Positions 57,887 to 64,000 of a stretch of DNA of 64,000 nucleotides are shown in pieces (position 1 is the stretch's first letter; the number at the start of each line of letters is the position of its first letter). The translations under genes were made by a program, and so were the position numbers. A model generated the notes under the pieces. It was not told the origin of the DNA. It did not search any database and saw nothing but the letters and a program-made list of their open reading frames with translations. Source of the stretch: Thalassobaculum sp. OXR-137 (lineage in GTDB: Bacteria; Pseudomonadota; Alphaproteobacteria; Thalassobaculales; Thalassobaculaceae); contig NZ_CP139715.1 of NCBI RefSeq assembly GCF_034377285.1, forward strand, positions 2,340,001-2,404,000. Direction: 5' to 3'.

Positions 57887-58349
57887 CGGGGCGGGTCCAG
57901 ACGTAGTTGTAGAAGTCTTCTCCGTTCTTGCCGTAGTTGGCCAACGTGCTCTCACGTCGTGCCCCCAGGGCCTCAAGCCACCGATGGGCCTCAGTGTGGA
58001 AGGCCGCGGATCGGGCCTCACCACGCCACCCGCCCATGTCAAGTAGCGTTGGGATCATACGGTATTTCGCGAACCTTGTCAGAGATAATCCGATATGTTG
58101 GATATTGTCTGTCGCGAACATGAAGACGGAAAAGTTCCCTGGCCACATATTGACCGCCCCGATCACGGCCACGGGCTCGTCGCCATGGCAGGCCACCCAC
58201 CGCAACTTCGTCGGGTAGGCGCACACCTCCGCGGCCAGCCGGTCGTCATCGTCATCCCATCGGGTCGCGTGCACCTCTGCACGGTCATCGGCCCGCATGT
58301 TGCGGGCGATGTGCCGAACCCGATCGGGGCTGAACTCAACCAGCTTCAT
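57876..58349 (-). CDS. T7 gp13-like internal virion protein (GNAT-like fold)
   Basis: ATG 58349 overlaps the end of the nozzle gene by 14 bases. The 157 residues have a GNAT-like layout: VRHIARNMRADDRAEVHATRW at the start, then PVAVIGAVNMWPGN and FHTEAHRWLEALGA. T7 gp13 and its relatives have the same start and are essential virion-assembly proteins of acetyltransferase-like fold. Enzyme activity is not implied. Confidence 0.75.
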   Translation of the reverse strand: MKLVEFSPDRVRHIARNMRADDRAEVHATRWDDDDDRLAAEVCAYPTKLRWVACHGDEPVAVIGAVNMWPGNFSVFMFATDNIQHIGLSLTRFAKYRMIPTLLDMGGWRGEARSAAFHTEAHRWLEALGARRESTLANYGKNGEDFYNYVWTRPDVS

Positions 58350-60720
58350 TGGCTTCGTAGTGCAGCGCGATGTTGGAAAGCGTGGCGTCGCCGGCGGCCT
58401 GGTGCTGGAGGCGAAGGCCGATGTTGGTGGCGTTCGCGGCCACGCCCGACGCAAGGTCGGAATAAGTCGGGCCGTTGATATTCGCGAGGTCGGTGTAGGT
58501 GTCCGGGTTGCGCACATCGAGCGCCATGTCCACGTCCCACGTCCCCTCGGCCGCGAGATCGATCGCCTCCCAGCTTTTCCAGGTCGCGATGCGCCGGGCG
58601 TTCACGAACGGAAGCTCGACCGTGACCATATAGTCGGAGCCGAAGTCGGACCCGTCCGCGCCGCCGTAGACGTAGATTGCGTCGCCAGCGCGGAGATACA
58701 GCTTGGTGCCGATGACCGTTGCGTCCGTGAACTCCAGGCCGGGGGAGAAAACTGACCACGCCGCGATGGTGCTTTCCTTGTAGAAGGACAGGACGTGGAT
58801 CTGAGTGCCGATGACCATCCAGAGCTGGTTGTCGGAGGGCTCCACCACGGCGAAGGCGCGCTCCTTCTGCGTCGCCGTCACGGCCGCCATCTGCGCGATC
58901 ACCGTCTCGTCGATGGCGTCACCGATGTCCGTCACCCTGGCGACGTTGGTGCTGTCGCGAGCGCGGAGCGACTTGACCCCACTCTCCGCCAGATAGACCA
59001 CCTCGCCGTCGTTGTAGGGCACGATCGATCGACGTGCGACACAGCCCTGGTTCTTGAGCACCTGGACCTTACGGTTCTGCTCGTCGTCGGCGAACACCGA
59101 CCAAATTTGGATCGCCTTCGACGCGAAGATCGCAATGTAGGAAAAGAACTCCTCGATCGCGACCAGCGTCTCCGAACCGGATGCCTGGCTGGACATGTTG
59201 ACAAAGCCGGATCCGATAGCATCGCCAGTGTACTTGGTCGGCTGGTTCACGCCGGAGAAGTGCATCAGCGACCCGCTGGTCGAGTACATCTTCGTGCCCA
59301 CCGTCCGGACGCTCTCGCCGGGAGTGAAGGTCTCCTCGGAGCTTTCACCGCCAGAGAAGGCCGATACGCCGGACACAGCGACGTCGCCGGTGGTCGTGAC
59401 GGCAATCTCGTATCCGTTCGGGGCAACCCCGCTGTCCACCGCGGCGAGAATGAACACCGTCGCCCCTTGGGCGGAGGCGGTATACTCGGGGGTCGATGAA
59501 TAGGTGTCGATCTGCGCCGCGATATCGGCGGCGGTCGCAGCGGCGGTCGCGCCGTAGCTGATCGCGGTGCCCAGCACGTCCTCGCCGTTGACGGTGATCT
59601 CGGTGATCTGGCTCGCATCGACACCGCCCGCCATCGCCGGAGGAGCCGTGGTCGTGACGTCGCCGGCCACGCCGACGGTCGCGGTGTAGCCGTTCGGCAG
59701 GCTGCCGACGGTCGGATACGAGACCGTGACGATGGTGCCGACGGCAGCGGCGGTGTAGTTGGGCGTCGAGCTGTAGCTGGTGATCGCCGCAGCAACGGCC
59801 GTGGCGGTCGCCGAGTGCGATGTCACCCAATCCACGGCTGACCCCAGGATCTCGACACCGTTGACCGCGACGGACGTAACCTTGTTGGTGCCGGCGGAGC
59901 TGGTGCCGGCGGTGATCTCGAACTGCGTGGTGGATTTGGTGCCGGCACCAGCTCCGCCGGATGCCACCGTGAAGCTGCCGCGCGCGCGGCCGTCGAACCA
60001 GTCGGCCACCCGCACGCCGTCATAGAAGTGATGGATTGAGGCGTCGGCAAACTCCCCGACCGAGTAGACCTTACCGTCGAAGATGTCGGTGAACAGCACT
60101 GCCGACAGAGCGGTTGCCGGGGTCGGGTGCTGCATGCGGATGTAATCCACCCCCGAGGGGGTCACCGGAGCGGCGATGCCCCCGGACATAGCATCCGGCG
60201 TGGATGTCGTGACATTGCCTGCCACCCCCACCACGACGGCCAGCGTGTTCGCGGCCGTGCCGATGGCGGACGCCGTCAGGGTGACGACTGCGCCGTCGGC
60301 GGTCGCGGTGTAGTTGGGCGTCGACACGTAGGCGGTGATCTGCGCGGCAAGCGCGGTCGCGGTGGCAGCGTGGCTCTCAACCCAATCGACGGCCACGCCC
60401 AGGATCTCGATGGAGTCGACGGTGATGCCCGTCACCCGGTTGGTGCCGGCGTTCAGCGTGCCCGCCGTAACCTCGAATGAGGTGGTGGCGTAGGCTCCGC
60501 TGGAGCCGAAGACATAAAGCGCGTTGCCGGCGCTCGCCATGCCGGTCGTCGCGTCCTCGGGGAGCGTGTAGGTGGAAACGAACGCCTTGCGCTTCTTAAC
60601 CTCGCCGCCGCGGTTGATGTAGCCGTTGACCAGCGACACCAGCGCGCCCGACGGGAGGGTGAGCTTGGACTTCCGGTCGTCCTGCCCGCGCTTGAAGTCC
60701 TCAATGACCAGATACGCCAA
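58336..60720 (-). CDS. Tail nozzle protein (T7 gp12/tail tubular B-like) with repeat modules
   Basis: The 794 residues begin MAYLVIEDFKRGQDDRKS and end with nozzle-type segments (IWSVFADDEQNRKVQVLKNQ, WSVFSPGLE). Residues about 82-182, 267-367 and 370-460 are three copies of a module with the pattern LG-x-DW-x-SH-x-ATA, then YTA-x-A-x-G, NGY-x-x-x-V-x-V and GD/NVTT. The same module occurs twice in the adaptor protein. The nozzle closes the tail of podophages. It overlaps the gp13-like gene at its 3' end. Confidence 0.85.
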   Translation of the reverse strand: MAYLVIEDFKRGQDDRKSKLTLPSGALVSLVNGYINRGGEVKKRKAFVSTYTLPEDATTGMASAGNALYVFGSSGAYATTSFEVTAGTLNAGTNRVTGITVDSIEILGVAVDWVESHAATATALAAQITAYVSTPNYTATADGAVVTLTASAIGTAANTLAVVVGVAGNVTTSTPDAMSGGIAAPVTPSGVDYIRMQHPTPATALSAVLFTDIFDGKVYSVGEFADASIHHFYDGVRVADWFDGRARGSFTVASGGAGAGTKSTTQFEITAGTSSAGTNKVTSVAVNGVEILGSAVDWVTSHSATATAVAAAITSYSSTPNYTAAAVGTIVTVSYPTVGSLPNGYTATVGVAGDVTTTAPPAMAGGVDASQITEITVNGEDVLGTAISYGATAAATAADIAAQIDTYSSTPEYTASAQGATVFILAAVDSGVAPNGYEIAVTTTGDVAVSGVSAFSGGESSEETFTPGESVRTVGTKMYSTSGSLMHFSGVNQPTKYTGDAIGSGFVNMSSQASGSETLVAIEEFFSYIAIFASKAIQIWSVFADDEQNRKVQVLKNQGCVARRSIVPYNDGEVVYLAESGVKSLRARDSTNVARVTDIGDAIDETVIAQMAAVTATQKERAFAVVEPSDNQLWMVIGTQIHVLSFYKESTIAAWSVFSPGLEFTDATVIGTKLYLRAGDAIYVYGGADGSDFGSDYMVTVELPFVNARRIATWKSWEAIDLAAEGTWDVDMALDVRNPDTYTDLANINGPTYSDLASGVAANATNIGLRLQHQAAGDATLSNIALHYEANEAG
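59341..60477 (-). repeat. Three copies of the tail module within the nozzle gene
   Basis: Module copies code at 60175-60477, 59620-59922 and 59341-59613. Each has about 90-101 residues with conserved EILG/DVLG, DWV-x-SH, ATA, ST-PNYTA and NGY. They are similar but not identical, so they are old duplications. Confidence 0.8.
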
Positions 60721-60729
60721 CGCCGGCTC

Positions 60730-62082
60730 CTACGAGTTGATCTCGACGCGGGTGGCGGTAAGGATGCGATCTTGCGGCAGGCGCGTGCTCTGCTGCCCGC
60801 CCGTAGCAAAGTTGAACCCTTTGGACCCCTTGGACTGATTGGCCCTCAGATAGTTGAGCTTGGCGACGGCGGCGGTGGTCAGCTCTGCCTTGCGGTCCTT
60901 GTCCTTGGTGAGCCCGACGGCCGCGTGGAGCACGATCAGATCGCTGTCCAGCGTGCAGATATCGGTGTCGGCCACCAGAGGGCGCAGGGCGCGCTCCCCG
61001 GAAATCTGAAGAACGCTGCCGTTCGAGGCGGGCACCGGCCATATCTCGATCTGCGGCCCGGACCCCGCGTCCTTGATGTCCCAGCGCTGCGGCGGGTCTG
61101 CGCGCTCCTGGGAGGTTCCGCCGGAGAAGGCGGTCGGGGTGCCTGCCGTCACCGCGCCCTCGACGCTCACGGTCGCCGTGAGGCCGTTGGAGGTGGAGGC
61201 CGACGTAACCCCGGCGGCGATCGTGACCTGGTTGCCCTGAGCCGTTGCCGTATAGGCCGGCACAGTGCTGGCGGCGGTGATCTGCGCCGCTACGGCGGTG
61301 GCGGTGGCGACGTTCGAGGTGCGCCATCCGACCGGCGCATCCAGGATGTCCAGCCCGTCCACCAGGACGGAGGCAATGCGGTTGTCCACGCCCGAGGCCA
61401 TGTTCGCGACAGAGGTGACGGTCACGTCCCCACCGACCGTGGCGGCCACGGTTCGCCCGTTGGCGCTGTCGCCGTCATCGGGGCTCGCGTATACGCTCAG
61501 CGCCGGCCCCACGCTGGTCGCGGTATAGCCGGAGGTGGCGGTGTAGTTGTTGACGCCGACGGCGAGCGCGGCAGCGAAGGCCGTATGGCTGGTCAGCCAC
61601 AGTACCTCGGAGCCCAGCAGCTCTGTGCCGTCCACCGTGATCGACGTGATCTTGTTGGAGCTTCCCGCCGTGCCGGCGTTGACGGTGAACCCACCCACGG
61701 CCGCGGCCTGCTCACCGTAGGTGATCGTGAACGTCGCGGTGGCGGGGACGCCTTCGCTCTCATGGACGTTGTACTCCTCGAACCCGACACCGCGCTCGAA
61801 CGGGTGAACAAGGTTCTCTCCCCACTTGACGACCACCGAGTTCATCTTCTCGATGCTCAGCCCCGACGGGACATCATAGAACCGCTGCCCCGCCCGGAGC
61901 GGGAGCCGCCAGTCGGCATTGAGGAACCGCCACTCGTGGCTGTCATAGAGCACCCGCTGCGTGCGCCGGAGCGCGTGCACGAGCCCTTCACGTTCGGAGA
62001 GACCCTGCGCGGGGTCGGTGGCGCGCAGGGTCTCCGCCCGAAGTTCGGCGACAAGCTGTTCGAGAGCGACGCCGACCGGCAT
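60730..62082 (-). CDS. Head-tail adaptor (T7 gp11/tail tubular A-like) with repeat insertion
   Basis: Residues 1-130 and 324-450 form the adaptor: LRRTQRVLYDSHEWRFLNAD, then LRAGQRFYDVPSGLSIEKMN and, after the insertion, RWDIKDAG, ISGERALRPL and a helical C-terminus. Residues about 131-232 and 233-323 are two copies of the module that also occurs in the nozzle. The adaptor lies beneath the portal in podophages. It starts four bases after the previous gene and ends nine bases before the nozzle. Confidence 0.8.
   Translation of the reverse strand: MPVGVALEQLVAELRAETLRATDPAQGLSEREGLVHALRRTQRVLYDSHEWRFLNADWRLPLRAGQRFYDVPSGLSIEKMNSVVVKWGENLVHPFERGVGFEEYNVHESEGVPATATFTITYGEQAAAVGGFTVNAGTAGSSNKITSITVDGTELLGSEVLWLTSHTAFAAALAVGVNNYTATSGYTATSVGPALSVYASPDDGDSANGRTVAATVGGDVTVTSVANMASGVDNRIASVLVDGLDILDAPVGWRTSNVATATAVAAQITAASTVPAYTATAQGNQVTIAAGVTSASTSNGLTATVSVEGAVTAGTPTAFSGGTSQERADPPQRWDIKDAGSGPQIEIWPVPASNGSVLQISGERALRPLVADTDICTLDSDLIVLHAAVGLTKDKDRKAELTTAAVAKLNYLRANQSKGSKGFNFATGGQQSTRLPQDRILTATRVEINS
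61114..61692 (-). repeat. Two copies of the tail module within the adaptor gene
   Basis: Copies code at 61387-61692 and 61114-61386, with LLGSEVLWLTSH and LDAPVGWRTSNVATATAVAAQI as their cores. They interrupt the adaptor between its two halves, so the module was probably copied in from, or out to, the nozzle gene. Confidence 0.75.
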
Positions 62083-62085
62083 GGA

Positions 62086-62613
62086 TCAGGCCGCCGGCTG
62101 GGGGGAGGCGGCAGCAGCCGGCTTCGCGGGCGCAGCGGGCTTCGCAGCGGCGGCCTTGGCGGTGGCCTCGGACTTCGCGACCTCCTCGGCAGCAGCGGCG
62201 TCCAGGTCGGCCTCCTCGTCATCGGAGTACGGCGTGTCGTCCACGTCGTCCATGCGGTAGTAGTTGATCGCATCCTCCGGCGGAGCCGACTTCGGACGGG
62301 AGCCCAGGTACGGGCTGTCGCGGCCGATGCCGATATCCGAGAGCGTCGTCGGAAGGTTCTGCTGCTGCGTGCCCGGCCACAGCTCCTCGATCGGGTGCGG
62401 GCCGTCCGCGAGGCGCTTCTGGTAGAGGTGCCGCAGTCGGTCCAGCTCCATGGTGTGCTGGCGCTTGGTGGAGCCGCAGGGGTGGATCTCCTTGACCGCG
62501 TCGCTGCCGTGGAGGTGGCGCAGAATGGCGATCTCGGGAACAGTCAGGTTGTTCTTCGGGATGGCCATCTCCAGACGGCCGCCGTGCAGCACGGTCGCGT
62601 TGTACAGTTCCAT
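62086..62613 (-). CDS. Phage structural-region protein, 175 residues, unknown
   Basis: The N-terminal 130 residues are a compact domain (MELYNATVLHGGRLEMAIPK, then VTVPEIAILRHLHG-like (TVPEIAILRHLHGSDAVKEI) and ELDRLRHLYQKRL), followed by an A/K/P-rich low-complexity tail (about 135-175). It resembles small proteins found between capsid and adaptor genes in podophages, some thought to be host-range or maturation factors. I cannot assign it. Its stop is four bases before the adaptor's start. Confidence 0.7.
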   Translation of the reverse strand: MELYNATVLHGGRLEMAIPKNNLTVPEIAILRHLHGSDAVKEIHPCGSTKRQHTMELDRLRHLYQKRLADGPHPIEELWPGTQQQNLPTTLSDIGIGRDSPYLGSRPKSAPPEDAINYYRMDDVDDTPYSDDEEADLDAAAAEEVAKSEATAKAAAAKPAAPAKPAAAASPQPAA

Positions 62614-62637
62614 TGGGTCCTCCAGGGTGAGGGGAAG

Positions 62638-62661
62638 GACCGGGGCGCTGTCGCCCCGGTC
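62638..62661 (-). terminator. Hairpin after the decoration-like gene
   Basis: GACCGGGGCG pairs perfectly with CGCCCCGGTC around CTGT. T7 has its late terminator after the capsid gene at the same place in the map; no T-run is seen, so partial read-through to the adaptor is likely. Confidence 0.5.
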
Positions 62662-62678
62662 TGTTGGTTGGCTGGGGG

Positions 62679-63923
62679 TCAGCCCGCGTACTGCGGAGCG
62701 CCCAGGTAGTTCGGGTCGTCGACCAGGGCCACGATCGCAAAGGAGGTGACGCCGTCGCAGGCGGTGAGCGGGTCCAGCGTGCCCCGGACATCGCCCGAGG
62801 TGGCGGTGCCGACGGCCTGAGAGCCGGCAACGTAGACGCCGAGCTGACCGCCCGACTGCGTGATCTCCAGGACGCCATTGAGCGCCCCGGCACTGTCGAA
62901 GCCGGCGGACCCGATAACCTCAATGCTGACGCCCGGAGCGACCGCCGTGGTGGCGTGCCCCAGGGTCGGGGTGTCGGAGTCCAGCGTGCCGGCGGCCCCG
63001 GTGTCGACAGCCATGGACAGGCCGTCAACCGGCGTCCCGGTCACCTCGACGGTGATGTCGCCGCCAGTCGTGAACGCGATCTCGACCGCGCTACGGATGC
63101 CGGTGATGTTCCCGTAGACCGGGCAGACCAGATACCAGGGCGTGCCGGCGTTGATCTGCGTGGCGTTGTACTGCCACGGCAGAAACACCTTCTGCCCGCC
63201 GCCCGAGATCAGGCTGTCGTTCTGGAACTCCGCCGTGATCATGTTCGGATCGCGGAGGAAGAACGGCAGGCCCAGGACATCGGATGTGCCGACCGTAAGC
63301 CCGGTAATATCCACGCTGGACGACACGGAGATAATCTCCTTGACCGCCTTGGTGCCGGTCAGTGCCGTCCCCGAGCCAGAGGACATGACGACAAGGTTGC
63401 CGTACTCGTCCTTGCAGGTCAGGGTCAGAACGGCCTCAGTGGTCCACGCGGCCACCGGGGCACGGGGCACGTCGAAGATGGCGCGATCGCTGCCATCGGT
63501 GCCGTAGACGCCATTGAAGCCCGTGGCGAGACCGCCGGCCGCGGTACACGCCTGGGTTTCGACAGCACCGTTCGGGTCGGCCGTGTCCGGGGAGCCCAGC
63601 GAGATCAGCATCGGGGTCGCGGAGACCGCCTTGTTGATCAGATGTTCGTCCCGGTAGTCCCTGCCGCTCTCGTCGAGCTGCACCCACACGCGCGAGCTGG
63701 CGGGGATGGTCGTGGTCCCCTTCCAGGTCACGGTGGCCGCCGTGTCGCCGAAGGCGATGGTGAAGCCCTTGCCGACGCGATGATCCGCCTGAAGGGCGAC
63801 CATGCGATGGTCGGAGCCGTTGATGAAATCACCCTTGGACTTGCCCGCGGGGTATCCCACCGTAAAGGTGCCGTCGGTCGCTACTGCCGACGCGAGCACC
63901 AGTTCAACAACAGAGTGTGACAT
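62679..63923 (-). CDS. Virion surface/decoration-like protein, 414 residues
   Basis: The N-terminus has the layout VVELVLASAVATDGTFTV, then GDFINGSDHRMVALQA, FTIAFGDTAATVTWKG and TTIPASSRVWVQLDESG, a beta-sandwich pattern found in head decoration or fibre proteins of marine podophages. The rest is beta-rich and low in charge. It lies between an upstream gene (only its last codons are in the window) and the adaptor. Major capsid or fibre roles are alternatives. Confidence 0.6.
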   Translation of the reverse strand: MSHSVVELVLASAVATDGTFTVGYPAGKSKGDFINGSDHRMVALQADHRVGKGFTIAFGDTAATVTWKGTTTIPASSRVWVQLDESGRDYRDEHLINKAVSATPMLISLGSPDTADPNGAVETQACTAAGGLATGFNGVYGTDGSDRAIFDVPRAPVAAWTTEAVLTLTCKDEYGNLVVMSSGSGTALTGTKAVKEIISVSSSVDITGLTVGTSDVLGLPFFLRDPNMITAEFQNDSLISGGGQKVFLPWQYNATQINAGTPWYLVCPVYGNITGIRSAVEIAFTTGGDITVEVTGTPVDGLSMAVDTGAAGTLDSDTPTLGHATTAVAPGVSIEVIGSAGFDSAGALNGVLEITQSGGQLGVYVAGSQAVGTATSGDVRGTLDPLTACDGVTSFAIVALVDDPNYLGAPQYAG

Positions 63924-63939
63924 GGTTCGTTCCTCCGTT

Positions 63940-63965
63940 CCCCTGATCGCGTCAGCGACCAGGGG
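63940..63965 (-). terminator. Imperfect hairpin before the decoration-like gene
   Basis: CCCCTG-A-TCGC and GCGA-C-CAGGGG pair on both sides of GTCA. It follows the end of the partial upstream gene and may limit or process the transcript there. Confidence 0.35.
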
Positions 63966-63980
63966 TGTGAATGGTGCCGA

Positions 63981-64000
63981 TCAGGAGACCTGATAGACGG
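63981..64000 (-). CDS. 3' end of an upstream phage gene (probably capsid)
   Basis: The minus strand from the edge reads ...VYQVS and a TGA at 63981-63983. Only five codons are in the window; the position before the decoration-like gene is that of the major capsid gene in this gene order. Confidence 0.4.

Larger units (their letters stand above)
47916..64000 (-). mobile_element. Prophage, late half, T7-like gene order, running off the right edge
   Basis: All genes from 47955 to 64000 are minus-strand, tightly packed or overlapping, and in the order (5' to 3') decoration-like protein, small protein, adaptor, nozzle, gp13-like, internal virion proteins, lysozyme, holin, spanins, which is that of T7-like podophages. 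It abuts a tRNA gene, the usual phage attachment site. The left boundary is placed after the tRNA terminator; the other end, with integrase, is outside the window. No host gene is interspersed. The state of the prophage (active or decayed) cannot be told, but all frames are intact. Confidence 0.85.

Noticed and set aside
59341-61692. CRISPR array or tandem DNA repeat
   Set aside because: The repeats are protein modules of about 300 bases with diverged DNA, not short direct repeats with spacers; no CRISPR pattern is seen anywhere.

Overview
The window is a high-GC bacterial chromosome segment, most likely from an alphaproteobacterium of the Rhodospirillales type. The evidence is the aroA-cmk-rpsA-ihfB order with lapA-pyrF-trpF close by, a zinc-ribbon protein with a hyper-acidic tail (TIGR02300 type, seen in alphaproteobacteria), a phasin gene with palindromic TTGTGCA-type operators, and adjacent clpS-clpA. 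Nearly all codons end in G or C, so every frame carries long false open frames; genes were chosen by family resemblance, start context and codon pattern. Everything here is from reading the sequence, with no database search.

Region 1 (1-47.9 kb) is a host chromosomal backbone. It opens with a VWA protein and a membrane J-domain protein, then a UDP-glucose/hexose-phosphate block (galU, ugd, phosphomannomutase). Next come a SPOR-domain D,D-carboxypeptidase, a phasin, and clpS-clpA. A four-gene overlapping molybdenum cofactor operon (mobB-moeA-moaD-moaE) follows. Transporters and regulators come after it: an MFS/LysR divergent pair, Na/Pi, Ca/Na and K/H antiporters, and a LysR/YeiH pair. UvrC and UvrB each have a near-consensus alphaproteobacterial LexA box just upstream. 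Further on are a histidine kinase without a response regulator, two SDRs (one with the full pteridine-reductase signature), a PLP enzyme, a beta-carbonic anhydrase, an M20 peptidase with trpF-pyrF-lapA, a MocR/PaiB pair that separates ihfB from lapA, and then ihfB, rpsA, cmk and aroA. Two REP-like inverted repeats lie between genes. A 42-residue exported peptide gene was found in the gap after the first LysR gene.

Region 2 (about 47.9-64.0 kb) is the late half of a prophage lying directly beside a tRNA-Ala(GGC) gene, all on the minus strand and running off the right edge. Read in transcription order it has a virion decoration-like protein, a small protein, head-tail adaptor, tail nozzle, a gp13-like protein, four internal virion proteins (the last 1643 residues long), then a lysis cassette (lysozyme-like protein, Acb2/Tad1-like anti-defence protein, holin, overlapping spanins). 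The order follows T7-like podophages, which are seldom found as prophages. No integrase, RNA polymerase, portal or tail fibre is in view.

The most unusual signals are the putative anti-CBASS/anti-Thoeris protein inside the lysis cassette, a 145-codon gene with a strong ribosome site overprinted in another frame of the 1643-residue protein, and one roughly 90-100-residue module repeated five times across the tail adaptor and tail nozzle.
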